From Mariannaea sp. PMI_226 (Eukaryota > Ascomycota > Sordariomycetes > Hypocreales > Nectriaceae), in NCBI GenBank assembly GCA_024336345.1, contig JANFOG010000009.1, positions 1,550,001 through 1,614,000 on the forward strand: a stretch of 64,000 nucleotides of DNA, given 5' to 3'. Positions 14,542 to 24,680 of the stretch are shown piece after piece (the stretch's first letter is position 1; every line of letters begins with the position of its first letter). Under the pieces are notes generated by a model that saw only the letters and a list, made by a program, of their open reading frames with translations, searched no databases and had not been told where the DNA came from. The translations under genes and the position numbers were made by a program.

Positions 14542-14550
14542 TTATCTGAT
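14542..14550 (-). promoter_or_regulatory. Additional iron-GATA consensus site
   Basis: TTATCTGAT is the complement of ATCAGATAA, a full match to ATCWGATAA. It is followed by a further CTGATC half-like motif and lies 3.2 kb upstream of sidA, about 1 kb from the triple cluster. A lone site could be chance; its neighbourhood makes a role more likely. Confidence 0.5.
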
Positions 14551-16729
14551 CTGATCCTGGCCCATTTTGAAAGGGACAAAACCCCCAACGGCGATCATCC
14601 TCGCCAAGGTCAAGTCACACCATTTGTTGACCCACGCACATCCTTTACTGTACGTATGTAGTACCTATGTAGATGTGAGTTGCCTACGGTATCCGCCTAC
14701 GTGGCATCCCTGTTCTGCTTACTCGTGAGAATTTCTTCATCGTCACAACGGCTGCAAACTAATGGAGAAACCCCCACTCTGCCAGTCCGAGTCTTCATCG
14801 ATGCTATGGCCATCTTTGCGAGACTCTTCCCCCGTCTGCAGTAAACCAGTTTGAGATTACGTTGTGGGCATAGAGTCACTGCAGTGCAGTGCAAGGGGTG
14901 GATGGGTTCAAGAGCGCGGCGAGAGACTCACAGCGCCGATTACCCCTACGTACCATTATACTGTTTGTGCCGTCGAACTCGAGCAGTTTCGAGCCATTGA
15001 ATTCGCCCCTTCTACTTAACCAGTGCTGAGAGAGTGATGAAAGAGAACTCTCTGATTCCAAAACTCTGCTGAAATCCTCAGCGAACAAGTGACTTCAGTT
15101 CACTCTCGGCCTCCCCCATGTATCCTGCACCAGTCATTGTAAGGCATGCTTCTGGTCAGAGAAAATAATGGTCAATGCATAGAACTCAGTGCCGTTGCGA
15201 TGCCGGTCGGTCGGAGATGGCGAGTGGGCTCACCGGTTTCCCTCCCTGGTTTCTAGGTACCCTACTTGGTTAGAATCGGGTCTAAATAGCTCTCTATTAC
15301 GAATGACCTACGGTAACTTCCAGGTTCTTCGTTGTGCCCAAGAATGCTGCTCAACGGAGCTTCGGGAAGCAGCCCAAAGGGAATTCTCTCCACTTGCAAC
15401 CCACCTCACCCACAAGACCCTCCCACGCCGCGAGCCCACGCTGGCTCCATTGCTAATTTGGTCTAAACGTCCCCTTGAAGCACGAATGAGCCGGGAGCCT
15501 GCGGGATAGCTTTTTTGCTTCAGCTGCGTGTCATTTTTTGCCAATTGGATGATCTCGTCCACAGTATCATGGCATGTTTGTTGTTCACATACGAGACACC
15601 ACGCTCATCGCCGCTCCAGATAATCCTCTTCGGCTTTTCCTTCTTTCAGAACGAAAATATTGCGAGTGGGGTAATTCCTGGGCCCAGCCGCTTGGACCTG
15701 TGTTTGATGGTAAGCAATCTGTATTCCTACCATACTTCTGCCCATCGGTATGGTACCTGGCAACGTGGGATGCTTGGCGGGGAGTGCGACTGCTCGCCAC
15801 AGCGGCAAGCGTATGGTCGGCTCAACGGCCAACAGCCCCTCTTCCCGGAGGCTGGTTTGTTTCATCAGGCACGAGATGTAGCGGTACCAATACTCTGAGA
15901 TTGTCTCAGTCAGTACAGGGCATTAGTTGGTCTCTGCGTTTATAGTTCTTGAAAGATCTCACAAGCCTACCCAGCGAATCGTAGATTTTCCTGCGGCACT
16001 TGTTGGTGGAAGGTACTCTGGAGCGTTACCAAGTTCGCAAATATGGGAGCAAGATAAAGGTGCTCTCACTTCCCACGGACTGATCAGTAACCTTTGCACG
16101 ATTCATATTTCGTGGCCGCTGTTTGTCGTAATTATATGATCATATCGACAACTTCCTGCAAATCCTAGTGTGAATTGAATTTCCTTTCCTTTGCCCGCAA
16201 TGGTAGACGAATATTCTTGAAAAACGATATTGAGCATGATCGCAGTGTTGGTCATGACTCCATCAGCTTCTTTGATGCACTCGCCCCTCCCCTCCCTTTC
16301 CTTCTGCCTCCGGTATGGTACCTACCTAACTGCCCAAGTCATCCTTTTAAGTGAGGTGCTTTCCATCACACCCACCTTCCCCCCTCCATTCTCGTTCGCA
16401 GGATTTTGAACGGAGTAAGTCCTTCTGTCTCTCTTGCGTCGCCCATGATTTCTACTTTCCCCACCCCGCACGAAGTGTGGCCTCCATCTTGGTTTCTCCA
16501 CCTTCCTCTCCGTCCTAAGAATGCCAAACGTCCGTCTCCCACCACTTCCAGCCATGCTCACCAGTTGTACCTCACCCTCTCTCACAAATTCATCCTCCAC
16601 CATGGCAATCCAACCCAGAGCGTCTCCACGCCCACACACACTGCGCCGCCCACCAAAGAGAAAATATCTGTACCTCTACCTCTCAAGGGGACCATTTCCT
16701 ACTCACACTCCCATTTACACTACCACTAC

Positions 16730-16776
16730 CACTCCCACTCCTACTTCCACTCCTACTTCCACTCCTACTTCCGCAC
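16730..16776. repeat. Minisatellite, about 12 bp unit (CACTCCTACTTC)
   Basis: A pyrimidine-rich unit reading CACTCCTACTTC on the plus strand is repeated about three to four times with small variations. It lies inside the CT-rich region upstream of sidA. No coding role is apparent. Confidence 0.7.
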
Positions 16777-17753
16777 TCACTCCCGCGCATTCAAACACTC
16801 CCTCTTTCGGCCCTGAGTCGGTCGGCAGACGTCCAGACCCAGCTCGGCTCTGGTTAGGTGCAAACTAGTCCCCCAATTCGACAGTACCATGTGCATATGA
16901 ATCCACGTCTTTCCTGTTCGCGCTGAACGTTGTCATGTGTCGGTTGTATGTACCTTCGTCCCACACCAGCCTCGCAGCCTTAAGCTACCCTCAACTTTCA
17001 CGCGCTCATGAGGTCCATCTGCAGGGTGTACTAGATTTTTTTCTCTCCCACTCTCATCCTTTCCGAGATCTTCCCTACCTATCTACCAAGGCAAGTAGTT
17101 TCAGTATAGGTACCTTCTTTCTACAAAATTCCAACCAAAGCTCGCCCAAAGCAAAGCATTCCCTTTCCGTACATGTACAGAATACCAATCTACGAGCATA
17201 TGGTAAATAGCAATGTATGCCTCTCTCGCCTCTCCTTCTAATCAGAGCCACCAGCATCCCTCTTTGTTCCATCACCTCCCAAGCAAGCCTTGAACTACTA
17301 ACTTTATCCATGAGGAGTGATTGATACCTTTTCTTCCGATAATCCACCCCTCCCCACCCGTCCGTCTTAGAAATACGCCCCCCCTCCATTTAGTGAATGG
17401 CCCTGCTACTATACCTTCATCTTCATCATCGACTCACATCCCCTGCAAGACCCTCTCAAGCTGCGACCTTTTTTTCGTTCGTCATCATAACTGGCCAGCC
17501 CTTAGGACCAAATCCAACCGAGTCGTTTGATCCATTGCCCGTTCAGCCGGTGACCTCCGTTCCTAGCATTTCTATATTAACTCCTTCTTCCCCCAAGATC
17601 ATCGTCTGCTTCCTTTCTTCTGCTCTTCTGTGAACTACCAAGCTCCTGGGAACACCTCGCGGCACCTTCAACGGCCTTACAACATCTGGGAAGACCCCAA
17701 ATCTCTGATTGTTTGCTTCATCCTGATACCCCACCATCTTTATTGCGGCCATC

Positions 17754-19478
17754 ATGACTCCCCATAGCGAGGTTTCTATCAATGGCTTCGAGGACATCGT
17801 TCCTGTCCTTACCAATGGAGTCAACTCTGCCACTAATGGCCACTCGAACGGGACTGAGACTGTCTCCAATGGTACCAATGGCGCCTCTAACGGTACCTCT
17901 TTCGGCCCCAAGGTCCACAAGGAGCGCTCAAGATATCTTGAGGCTGCCCCTCTTGATTCGGAGTTTGACCTCATCTGCGCTGGCTTTGGTCCAGCTTCAC
18001 TTGCTGTAGCCATTGCCATGAATGATGCCATTGCCAACGGTCAGAACCTCCTTCCAGACGGCTCCGTACCCAAGGTTCTCTTCCTTGAGAAGCAGGCTGC
18101 TTTTGCCTGGCACGCTGGTATGCTTCTTCCAGGCGCCAAGATGCAAATCTCCTTCATTAAGGACCTGGCCACCCTACGCGATCCCCGGTCCGAGTTCACT
18201 TTCCTCAACTACGTTCACCGTAACAACCGTCTCATCGACTTTACCAACCTCGATACCTTCCTGCCTGCTCGTGCCGAGTTCGAAGACTACCTCCGTTGGT
18301 GCTCTTCTTTCTTCGACCACGTCGTCCATTACAACAATGAGGTCGTCTCCATCACTCCGGTTGATGCAGAGATCGGGTCTGTGAAGAGTTTCGCCGTCAA
18401 AGCCCGCAATGGCAAGACTGGCCACCTCCAGATTTTCCGCTCCCGCCACGTCTTGATTGCTGCTGGCGGTCAGCCTTCCATGCCTAAGAGCCTTCCCGTC
18501 AAGCACCCTCGTGTCATTCACTCCTCTCAGTTTGCCACCTACGCTCCCAGGATCCTCCAAACGTCCAGTGCCCCATATCGCGTTGCCGTCATTGGAGCTG
18601 GACAGAGCGCTGCTGAGATCTTCAACACCGTCCACTCCCAGTTTCCCAACTCTAAAACCTATATGATCATGCGTCAGGAGTTCCTCCGGCCCAGCGACGA
18701 CTCGCCTTTGTACGTTCATCACCAATATCAATTGCTTTACTACTGTGCATGCTAACAGAACAAAGTGTCAATGGCATCTTCGACCCCGATTTCGTTGATA
18801 AAATATATGCTCGCTCCGCCGCCTCTCGTGACGGCTTTATCAACGAGGTGCGCGCTACAAACTATGGTGTCGTCAGGCTTAATCTCATCGAGCACCTCTA
18901 CAATACCATGTACGAGCAGAAGCGTACCATTGGCCATGATGAGACCAAGTGGCCACATCGCATCCTGTCCGGCCGGGATATTGCTTCAGTTGACGACATG
19001 GGCGACTGCCTCGAAATTCGTGTCCAGCAGATCCACGACGTAACCATTGATGGGTTCGTCGATTACAATGATGAGGAGTTACTCGAGGTTGATCTAGTCG
19101 TTGCTGCGACTGGATACAAGCGCACCGCCCATGTCGACATGCTCAAGGACACTTGGAACCTGCTTCCAAAGACCATCTCAACACGCAAGGGCAACTCCTA
19201 TAGCAAGCCTGTCAACGGTTGGAACGTCGATACTGAGCAGGGCGAGCGCAAGTTGGCTGTTGGCCGTGATTACAAGATCAAGTTCAATCCCGGTACTATT
19301 GCCGACGATGCTGGTATCTGGCTCCAAGGCTGCTGCGAGGGTACTCACGGGGTAAGTTTTCTCCATTAATCGTGATACAATGTAATATCACTGACACAGG
19401 TAACAGCTGAGCGACACTCTTCTCTCTGTTCTGGCCACCCGATCAGGCGAGATTGTCAACAACATCTTCAAGCAGTAG
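17754..19478 (+). CDS. sidA: L-ornithine N5-monooxygenase, first step of hydroxamate siderophore synthesis
   Basis: FAD- and NADPH-dependent hydroxylase that converts L-ornithine to N5-hydroxyornithine, the committed step of siderophore biosynthesis. Exons 17754-18709, 18766-19351 and 19407-19478 give 537 residues, close to the usual family length. Seen: the FAD-binding motif [10 protein letters not shown] (about residues 75-84), the ornithine-pocket region [20 protein letters not shown] (about 136-155), the NADPH motif [12 protein letters not shown] (about 279-290), and VAATGYKR near the C-terminus, where the family carries its ATGY motif. Intron 1 (56 bp) has a GCTAAC branch site; intron 2 (55 bp) has two acceptors 7 bp apart, and only the second gives the family ending [18 protein letters not shown]. 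Residues 20-50 are an Asn-Gly-rich spacer before the catalytic part. AATAAA at 19513 is a possible poly(A) signal. The divergent sidC supports a shared pathway and probable iron control. Confidence 0.96.
18710..18765 (+). other. sidA: Intron 1 of sidA (56 bp)
   Basis: Donor GTACGT, branch-like GCTAACA at about 18751, acceptor AAAG. Splicing restores the family segment [13 protein letters not shown] across the junction. Confidence 0.9.
19352..19406 (+). other. sidA: Intron 2 of sidA (55 bp) with tandem acceptor
   Basis: Donor GTAAGT. The acceptor region reads CACAGGTAACAG, giving two possible AG ends at 19399 and 19406. The downstream AG restores [12 protein letters not shown] and a stop at 19476-19478; the upstream one shifts the frame. 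Confidence 0.88.
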
Positions 19479-21285
19479 ATCATTCACGGGATTTCTTTTT
19501 TCTTTTTGCATAAATAAAAGCGGACATGGTATAATGGCAACGTGGGCAGCGAACCAGGATTTTTTTCTTTTTCATATTACACAAAAAGAAGTCAGTATTA
19601 AACTCTGAAAGCAGAGAACGTACGACCTCTACACACCACCTTTAGAAGAAGAGTATGGCTTTCTTCTCTTCTCTCTTCTCTATTTCCTTTTCATGTCAAG
19701 TTTATTCATATTCCTTTTCGGGGAGGTAATGACATAAGCTTGGCCATCTTTGCATAAGGATGGATTTTGACGATTGCTGGTATTGTTGATTATTAGACTT
19801 CAAATGTATTCAAGGCGATCTAGGTTATGGGCACGTTCGAGATGAATATATTTCCTCATATCAATTGATTTCGGTTTGCCTTGATTTAGTTTGACATTAG
19901 GTTCTCAGAGGTATAGAGCTCTCATGACACCTGTTAGTTTTTGTCTTTTCTGTCTCAAGTCCGCTCGACGGATGATGAAGCCGTCTCGCCACCATCACCT
20001 CCGACATCCCCTCGAACGGCTTTCTCAGCCTACATGTCTTAGACAGCCAAAAAGTCTCGGCGGCTCACATGGCAGGATGGAACTTAACTAGTAATGGAGT
20101 ACAGCCCCGCACTTGAAAGCCTGAGCTTTCCATGTCCATGAGGGGAAAGGATGTGTTTGAAGTTGGGTATGGGACAAGCCATAGTGAGTGAGCATTCGGC
20201 AGAATGAAGAGACCAGGGATATCGGATTTTTTTGTCAAATATGTATGGGTTCAACTACTGCCTTATGGTTGCCCTTTGCCAATAATACGTCCAGAAGGTG
20301 CATACGTAAAACGCCTTGTCCAATCTCTTGACCCCTCCCAAGAACGAGAGCGTGCGTGTGAGCTACGACGCACATATGAGCGGGGGTAGTTGGTCAAGTG
20401 GGTAATGTCGAGACACCCGCTTCTCTCACCGAGAGGGGAAGCATAGACAAAAGAAGACCATGTGCGCGCAATGATAGATGGTAAGGGGTGGCTTCAATTT
20501 GATACAGGTACAGATCACAGTACAACACCCATGCAAGCTGGATACAACATAGTCTACTCTACCACCTGCTTCTAGGTAGCTACTTCAAGTCCTAGAAGTA
20601 GGTAGGGAATTATTAAGCAGTCGAGCACGCAACGAGCTACCTACACAGTTCACATGATGTCATCTTGCTGGGGGTGATTAGGTGGAGATGAACAATATCT
20701 TGTACCTCGACACGCGCCAATGGCCAAAGTGTGGATGGTTGGTCTTCTGCATATGTGAATCAATAGTCGACACAAAGTTACATGCACGATACAGTTTCAG
20801 CGATGGGATGTACGAAGTGTGGTCATTGCAACGAATGAACTTTGTATGCGGCTTTCGACGAGCTTGTGCGAATATAGCCTCCTCTGATGGGATGCACACC
20901 AAGCCACCATTCGTTATAGAGGTATCCTGTACCTGTTTTGCGCATCACTAAACCCTTGTCGCATTACCCTGAATTTGCCAACTGACCAGGGTCACAACAT
21001 GGGAAAAATTGCCGGCGCCTCTTCTGCCTCTGCACCCTTTGTTTTTTTTTTTTTTTAACCTGTCTCGTCTTTTCCCCCCATCTCCTTTTTTATCACCTTC
21101 TCCATTAGACGCTTTGGATGAGGCCTCGGCTCGTCTGGCCTGTTGCCGCCCGCCCATTGCCGCGAGGTTCTGTCTGTCTGTCTGTCGCACAAGGCTGCAG
21201 GCAAAGTCACACACACTATTGAAGAGAGGTCGGGAGTTGAGCGACGTGGTCTCGGTCTCGGTCTCGGTCTCGGGCCTTGGTGGCC
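19479..21285. other. Intergenic region sidA - C6 transcription factor
   Basis: Contains the sidA 3' region (AATAAA at 19513, T-rich stretch to about 19580), a short inverted repeat CTTCTAGG/CCTAGAAG at 20569-20576 and 20591-20598, a T-run near 21044, a TCTG repeat near 21175 and a GGTCTC repeat at about 21248-21273 directly before the next gene. No supportable gene was seen. Confidence 0.65.
21248..21273. repeat. GGTCTC microsatellite
   Basis: Four near-perfect copies of a six-base unit lie 13 bp before the start codon of the zinc-cluster regulator, so probably in its leader or core promoter. Confidence 0.8.
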
Positions 21286-24156
21286 ATGATACGACTCGAT
21301 GACAGCTCCGGTGGGAGAAGAGAGCCGCAACAGAGATTACCTGTCAACCCTCGTCGACATAAAGTCGCTCCAGAGAACCGCAAGCGCGTTGCGACGGCGT
21401 AAGTCCATTCCATTCTTTTCCTATTTCTCTTTCTATTTAAAAATAGCTTTTGGGTTTCCGTTATCATCCTTTTTAGTTCCCCACTAGTCTATTGTTCGTA
21501 GCTATTTCCATCAACTCACTGCTTACCTTTACCTACCTTAACTTATGTACAAAATAAAGTACACGGATTACGGATTCATAAAAGCTTTCTCTCACTGCAC
21601 ACATACACATCATTATGTACCCGTTTTGGTTCTTTTTTTCTTTTTCATCTCCCTTATGCGTGTGCGACTAACTAAACGGTTTGTCATCGACGTGCAATAG
21701 ATGCAACGCATGCAACATCCGCCGCGTCAAGTGCTCTGGCGACTCACCCTGTCGCCAGTGCCGCTCCTCGGCTCGCGACTGCGTCTACCCCGTGGCGGTT
21801 GCAAAAGCCTCTCTTCCGCGTGCCGAGCTAGATGACCTGAGACGCAGAGTTGATTTGCTTGAGAGGGCTCTGAGGGATACCGTACCCGATGCCGATAGAC
21901 GCCACCAGCTGTTGCAGCGCCTAGACGCCGATGTGACGACAACGGGAAGTAACACAGCGAGCTCTGCTGGAACTGATACGGGGGGTTCGGGGGCTGGTAC
22001 TCCGTCTGTGTCGTCGCCTGTCCATGCAGGCCAGGTTGTGACTCCAGATGGTGTAGCTGGCCTTGTATCCTATCAGTCGCAAATTCCTTCTCATCCTCAT
22101 CCTCATCCTCATCCTCATCCTCATCCTCATACCCATACCCATACCCATCCTCACCCTCATCCTCAACATCATTCCCATCTTGACACTCGCGCTCACTCTC
22201 ACGCTCACGCTCACACTCTCCCTTCACCATACCAAGCACAATCTCAACCTCATAAACCTGGCATAATCACGGCTCACATCCCCTCACCCAATCCACCTCA
22301 CAATGAAGAAGAACAAGCCTCCACTGAGGGCCGTTTGCTCGAAGACCCGGATGGCCATGCACGTTTCCTTGGCGAGACAAGTGGCGCTACGTTCCTCGAC
22401 TACTTGAAAGAGTTCATGGGCACAATCTTCCCTCTGGCTTATCGTAATGGCCATCCTGGGGCAGATGGTACCACATTCTTATCAACGCAGGGGAGCTATC
22501 AGACGTACGACTCACGTCCAATTTATGACCGAGACGTGGATGTTCTATGGCTGCCGCGCAGTCCCGAAATGCAAGCCATGCTGGCCGAACTACGCTTCTT
22601 TATCCAAGACGGCAACGGCAGCTGGCCCAGTGGAGGAATCTACTGGTGGGGGGATCTGTCCACGGTACCGAGTCCTCCGACTGTGGCGGTACCTGCATCA
22701 GGAACTCTCACTCGACGCGCCCTGGATGATCATCGTCGCCTTGCATTTTACAATACGGCCTTTGCTGTCGTAACTCGAGCCTCACTCACCCCCGAAACAC
22801 CACAACAGCCGGACATGAGCGAGTACTACTTCAGCCGGGCCTGCACTCTCATCGGAAACCCACTTGACATCACTCGTTTTACCCTAAACGATGTGCGGGT
22901 GCTTGCACTCATGGGCTTTGGTCTGATCGAGATGAATCGTCGAGATGCAGCATACATGTGTGTAAGTAATGCTATGCATATCAGCATCATGCACGGTGCC
23001 CACAGGGGCTGGGTCGACGAGAACGGGAAGAGAGTATTTTGGACATTGTATGTACTAGATCGGTGGTTGAGTTGTCTCATGGGCCGACCTCCGACTATTG
23101 CTGACGATGCAATTCGCTTGGCCCTTCCCTGCGATGCGCCGTGAGTCACGCCCCAGTCCTAGACTGCTCCCCTCCTCTTTTTAATCTCTGTATGCTAATA
23201 TTTGTCCCAGTTCATTGCCTCCAGCCGCTGGCCTTCGCGCTCATGTAGAACTCTCTCGCATCTCGGGAAATATTGTGTGCAACACGTACCGCATATCCCC
23301 TTGGGATAATAGCTCAGGTCCCGTGAGACATCCCGAGGATGCTCTGAGATTGCTAGAACAGTGGCAAGAAAGCCTACCTCCTATCCTTCAGCTATCTGAG
23401 ATGGGTTTGAGCGATGACCCCGCTTGCTGTTTGCTGCACATGGGATACAACCAGGTATGCCTATCTTGTCTTGCCCTTTGAATTCGATCCTACAAGCTTT
23501 GTAAGAGAGCTCAAAACTAACAGAGCTAAACACAGCTCGTCATTCTCACAGTTCGCCCCGTCTTCTTTGCGGCGGTGAAAAAGACATTCGCCGAGCGCCA
23601 CGTCAGTCGTCCATCATCGCTCAACTCACACCCTCGTCTGGCTCTTCTCCGTCAGTGCATATCCGCCGCCGAGCTCAATATCCGTTTGGCGCGCCACATG
23701 CTCGCTCTCAATCACCCGCGAAAGCTCCTTCAGGCTGGCCTGCACTATATTTTCAATGCGGCGATATGCATCATGCTCCAGGATCTGCTTTACGCGGAGT
23801 ATCTAGTGCCCAAGGATCCTAGAGCACGGGAACATGACATCGAATTCGTGATTGCGAGATTTGAGGAGGAGAGCAGCGTAGGGAGCCCTTACGGGAAGGA
23901 CTGCGCCGGTATATTGCGGGATTTGCGCGTCCTGGTCTACAGGCTGCGAGCACCGATGATCCAACCAACTGAGACGCATCAAGCAGCGTACGCTCAAGCC
24001 AGCACGACAGTGGATATGAGTCAAGGATGGCCCCAGAAGGCTGGGCAAGATGTTGGTATCCAGCAGCCGGTACAGATAGAGCAGGGTCACATACTGTATG
24101 AAGAACTTGTGTCTTGGATAGATGACGGTTGGCAGCCCTACCCTGCCTATGTTTGA
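21286..24156 (+). CDS. Zn(II)2Cys6 transcription factor with His-rich tract
   Basis: Putative fungal-specific nuclear regulator. Exons 21286-21398, 21701-23140, 23211-23454 and 23536-24156 give 805 residues. The first intron (302 bp) interrupts the zinc cluster: the segment KRVATA is joined to CNACNIRRVKC. Without this join no ATG precedes the cysteines. The cluster is C-X2-C-X6-C-X5-C-X2-C-X6-C at residues 39, 42, 49, 55, 58 and 65, followed by a short coiled-coil-like linker (about 75-96). Residues about 168-210 are rich in His-Pro, His-Thr and His-Ala pairs. The middle region matches the fungal_trans domain, including NDVRVLALMGFGLIEMNRRD and the segment FWTLYVLDRWLSCLMGRPP. It lies 1.8 kb downstream of sidA on the same strand. 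A role in iron or siderophore control is only a guess from position; the target is unknown. Confidence 0.88.
22088..22216 (+). repeat. CATCCT/CATACC hexanucleotide repeat encoding His-Pro/His-Thr pairs
   Basis: In-frame simple repeat inside the zinc-cluster gene, mainly CTCATC-type units. It translates to alternating histidine with proline, threonine, alanine or serine over roughly 40 residues. The opposite strand shows Met/Arg- or Asp/Glu-rich shadow frames that should not be annotated. Confidence 0.9.
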
Positions 24157-24680
24157 GTGGAGAAAAGGTAGCAAGCAGCGACCCTGTTAGCAATGGGCGT
24201 ATGAGGTAGACGGTGTTTCACAACAACCGGGCGGTGTTCACTCTACAAGGGAAATATGGTAATCAGCGAATAAATTCAATTAGAAAATACCCCTATATAT
24301 CATCATTATTGTTGTTATTATATTATCACTATGATCGTTGTTATTATACTCGACCATAGAATTTCACGGTAGCCAACTTCATAAGCTTAGGTAGGTACTG
24401 TAGTTAAGGTAGGCAGGAGGTACCAACCTTGGTACCTACCTTACCTCTTACCATTCCAAATATGATGCAACTATGACTGGTCACCTCCTTCCCCGTCAGG
24501 TGATGGTCAGCCATCCAAGCAGGGCAACCAAGACTCTGCTCATGCAATAAATAATACTCACTCTCCAAAACCACGACTCTGCCCAATGAACACATTCGCT
24601 CTCACACACATGCATGTCTACCAAAAAAAATAAGGCCAATCTTTCTCTCACACGTTGCAAAACGCCATAGCTCAATAAAA
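24157..24680. other. Intergenic region with a TAGGTA/TACCTA inverted repeat
   Basis: 524 bp holding an AT-rich TTATTGTTGTTATTA-type stretch at about 24296-24346 and a perfect 10 bp inverted repeat, AGGTAGGTAC at 24389-24398 against GTACCTACCT at 24432-24441. It includes the 3' region of the regulator and the promoter of the next gene. No gene seen. Confidence 0.7.

Larger units (their letters stand above)
8345..17753. other. 9.4 kb intergenic region between divergent sidC and sidA
   Basis: No open frame here shows a recognisable domain, conserved-looking composition or spliceable extension; those present are 60-136 codons and low in complexity. The region holds an A16 run near 9086, a GTGTGG-rich patch near 11390, four iron-GATA consensus sites (13482-13514 and 14542-14550), pyrimidine-rich plus-strand tracts typical of fungal promoters or leaders (about 13618-13750, 14160-14220 and 16260-17750), and a short minisatellite near 16730. 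The last kilobase before sidA is strongly CT-rich and probably contains its core promoter and leader. An undetected non-coding transcript is possible. Confidence 0.7.

Noticed and set aside
21727..22266. Frames antisense to, and out of frame with, the zinc-cluster gene (Asp/Glu-, Met/Arg- or Ile/Leu-repeat proteins)
   Set aside because: They are shadows of the hexanucleotide repeat in the real gene.
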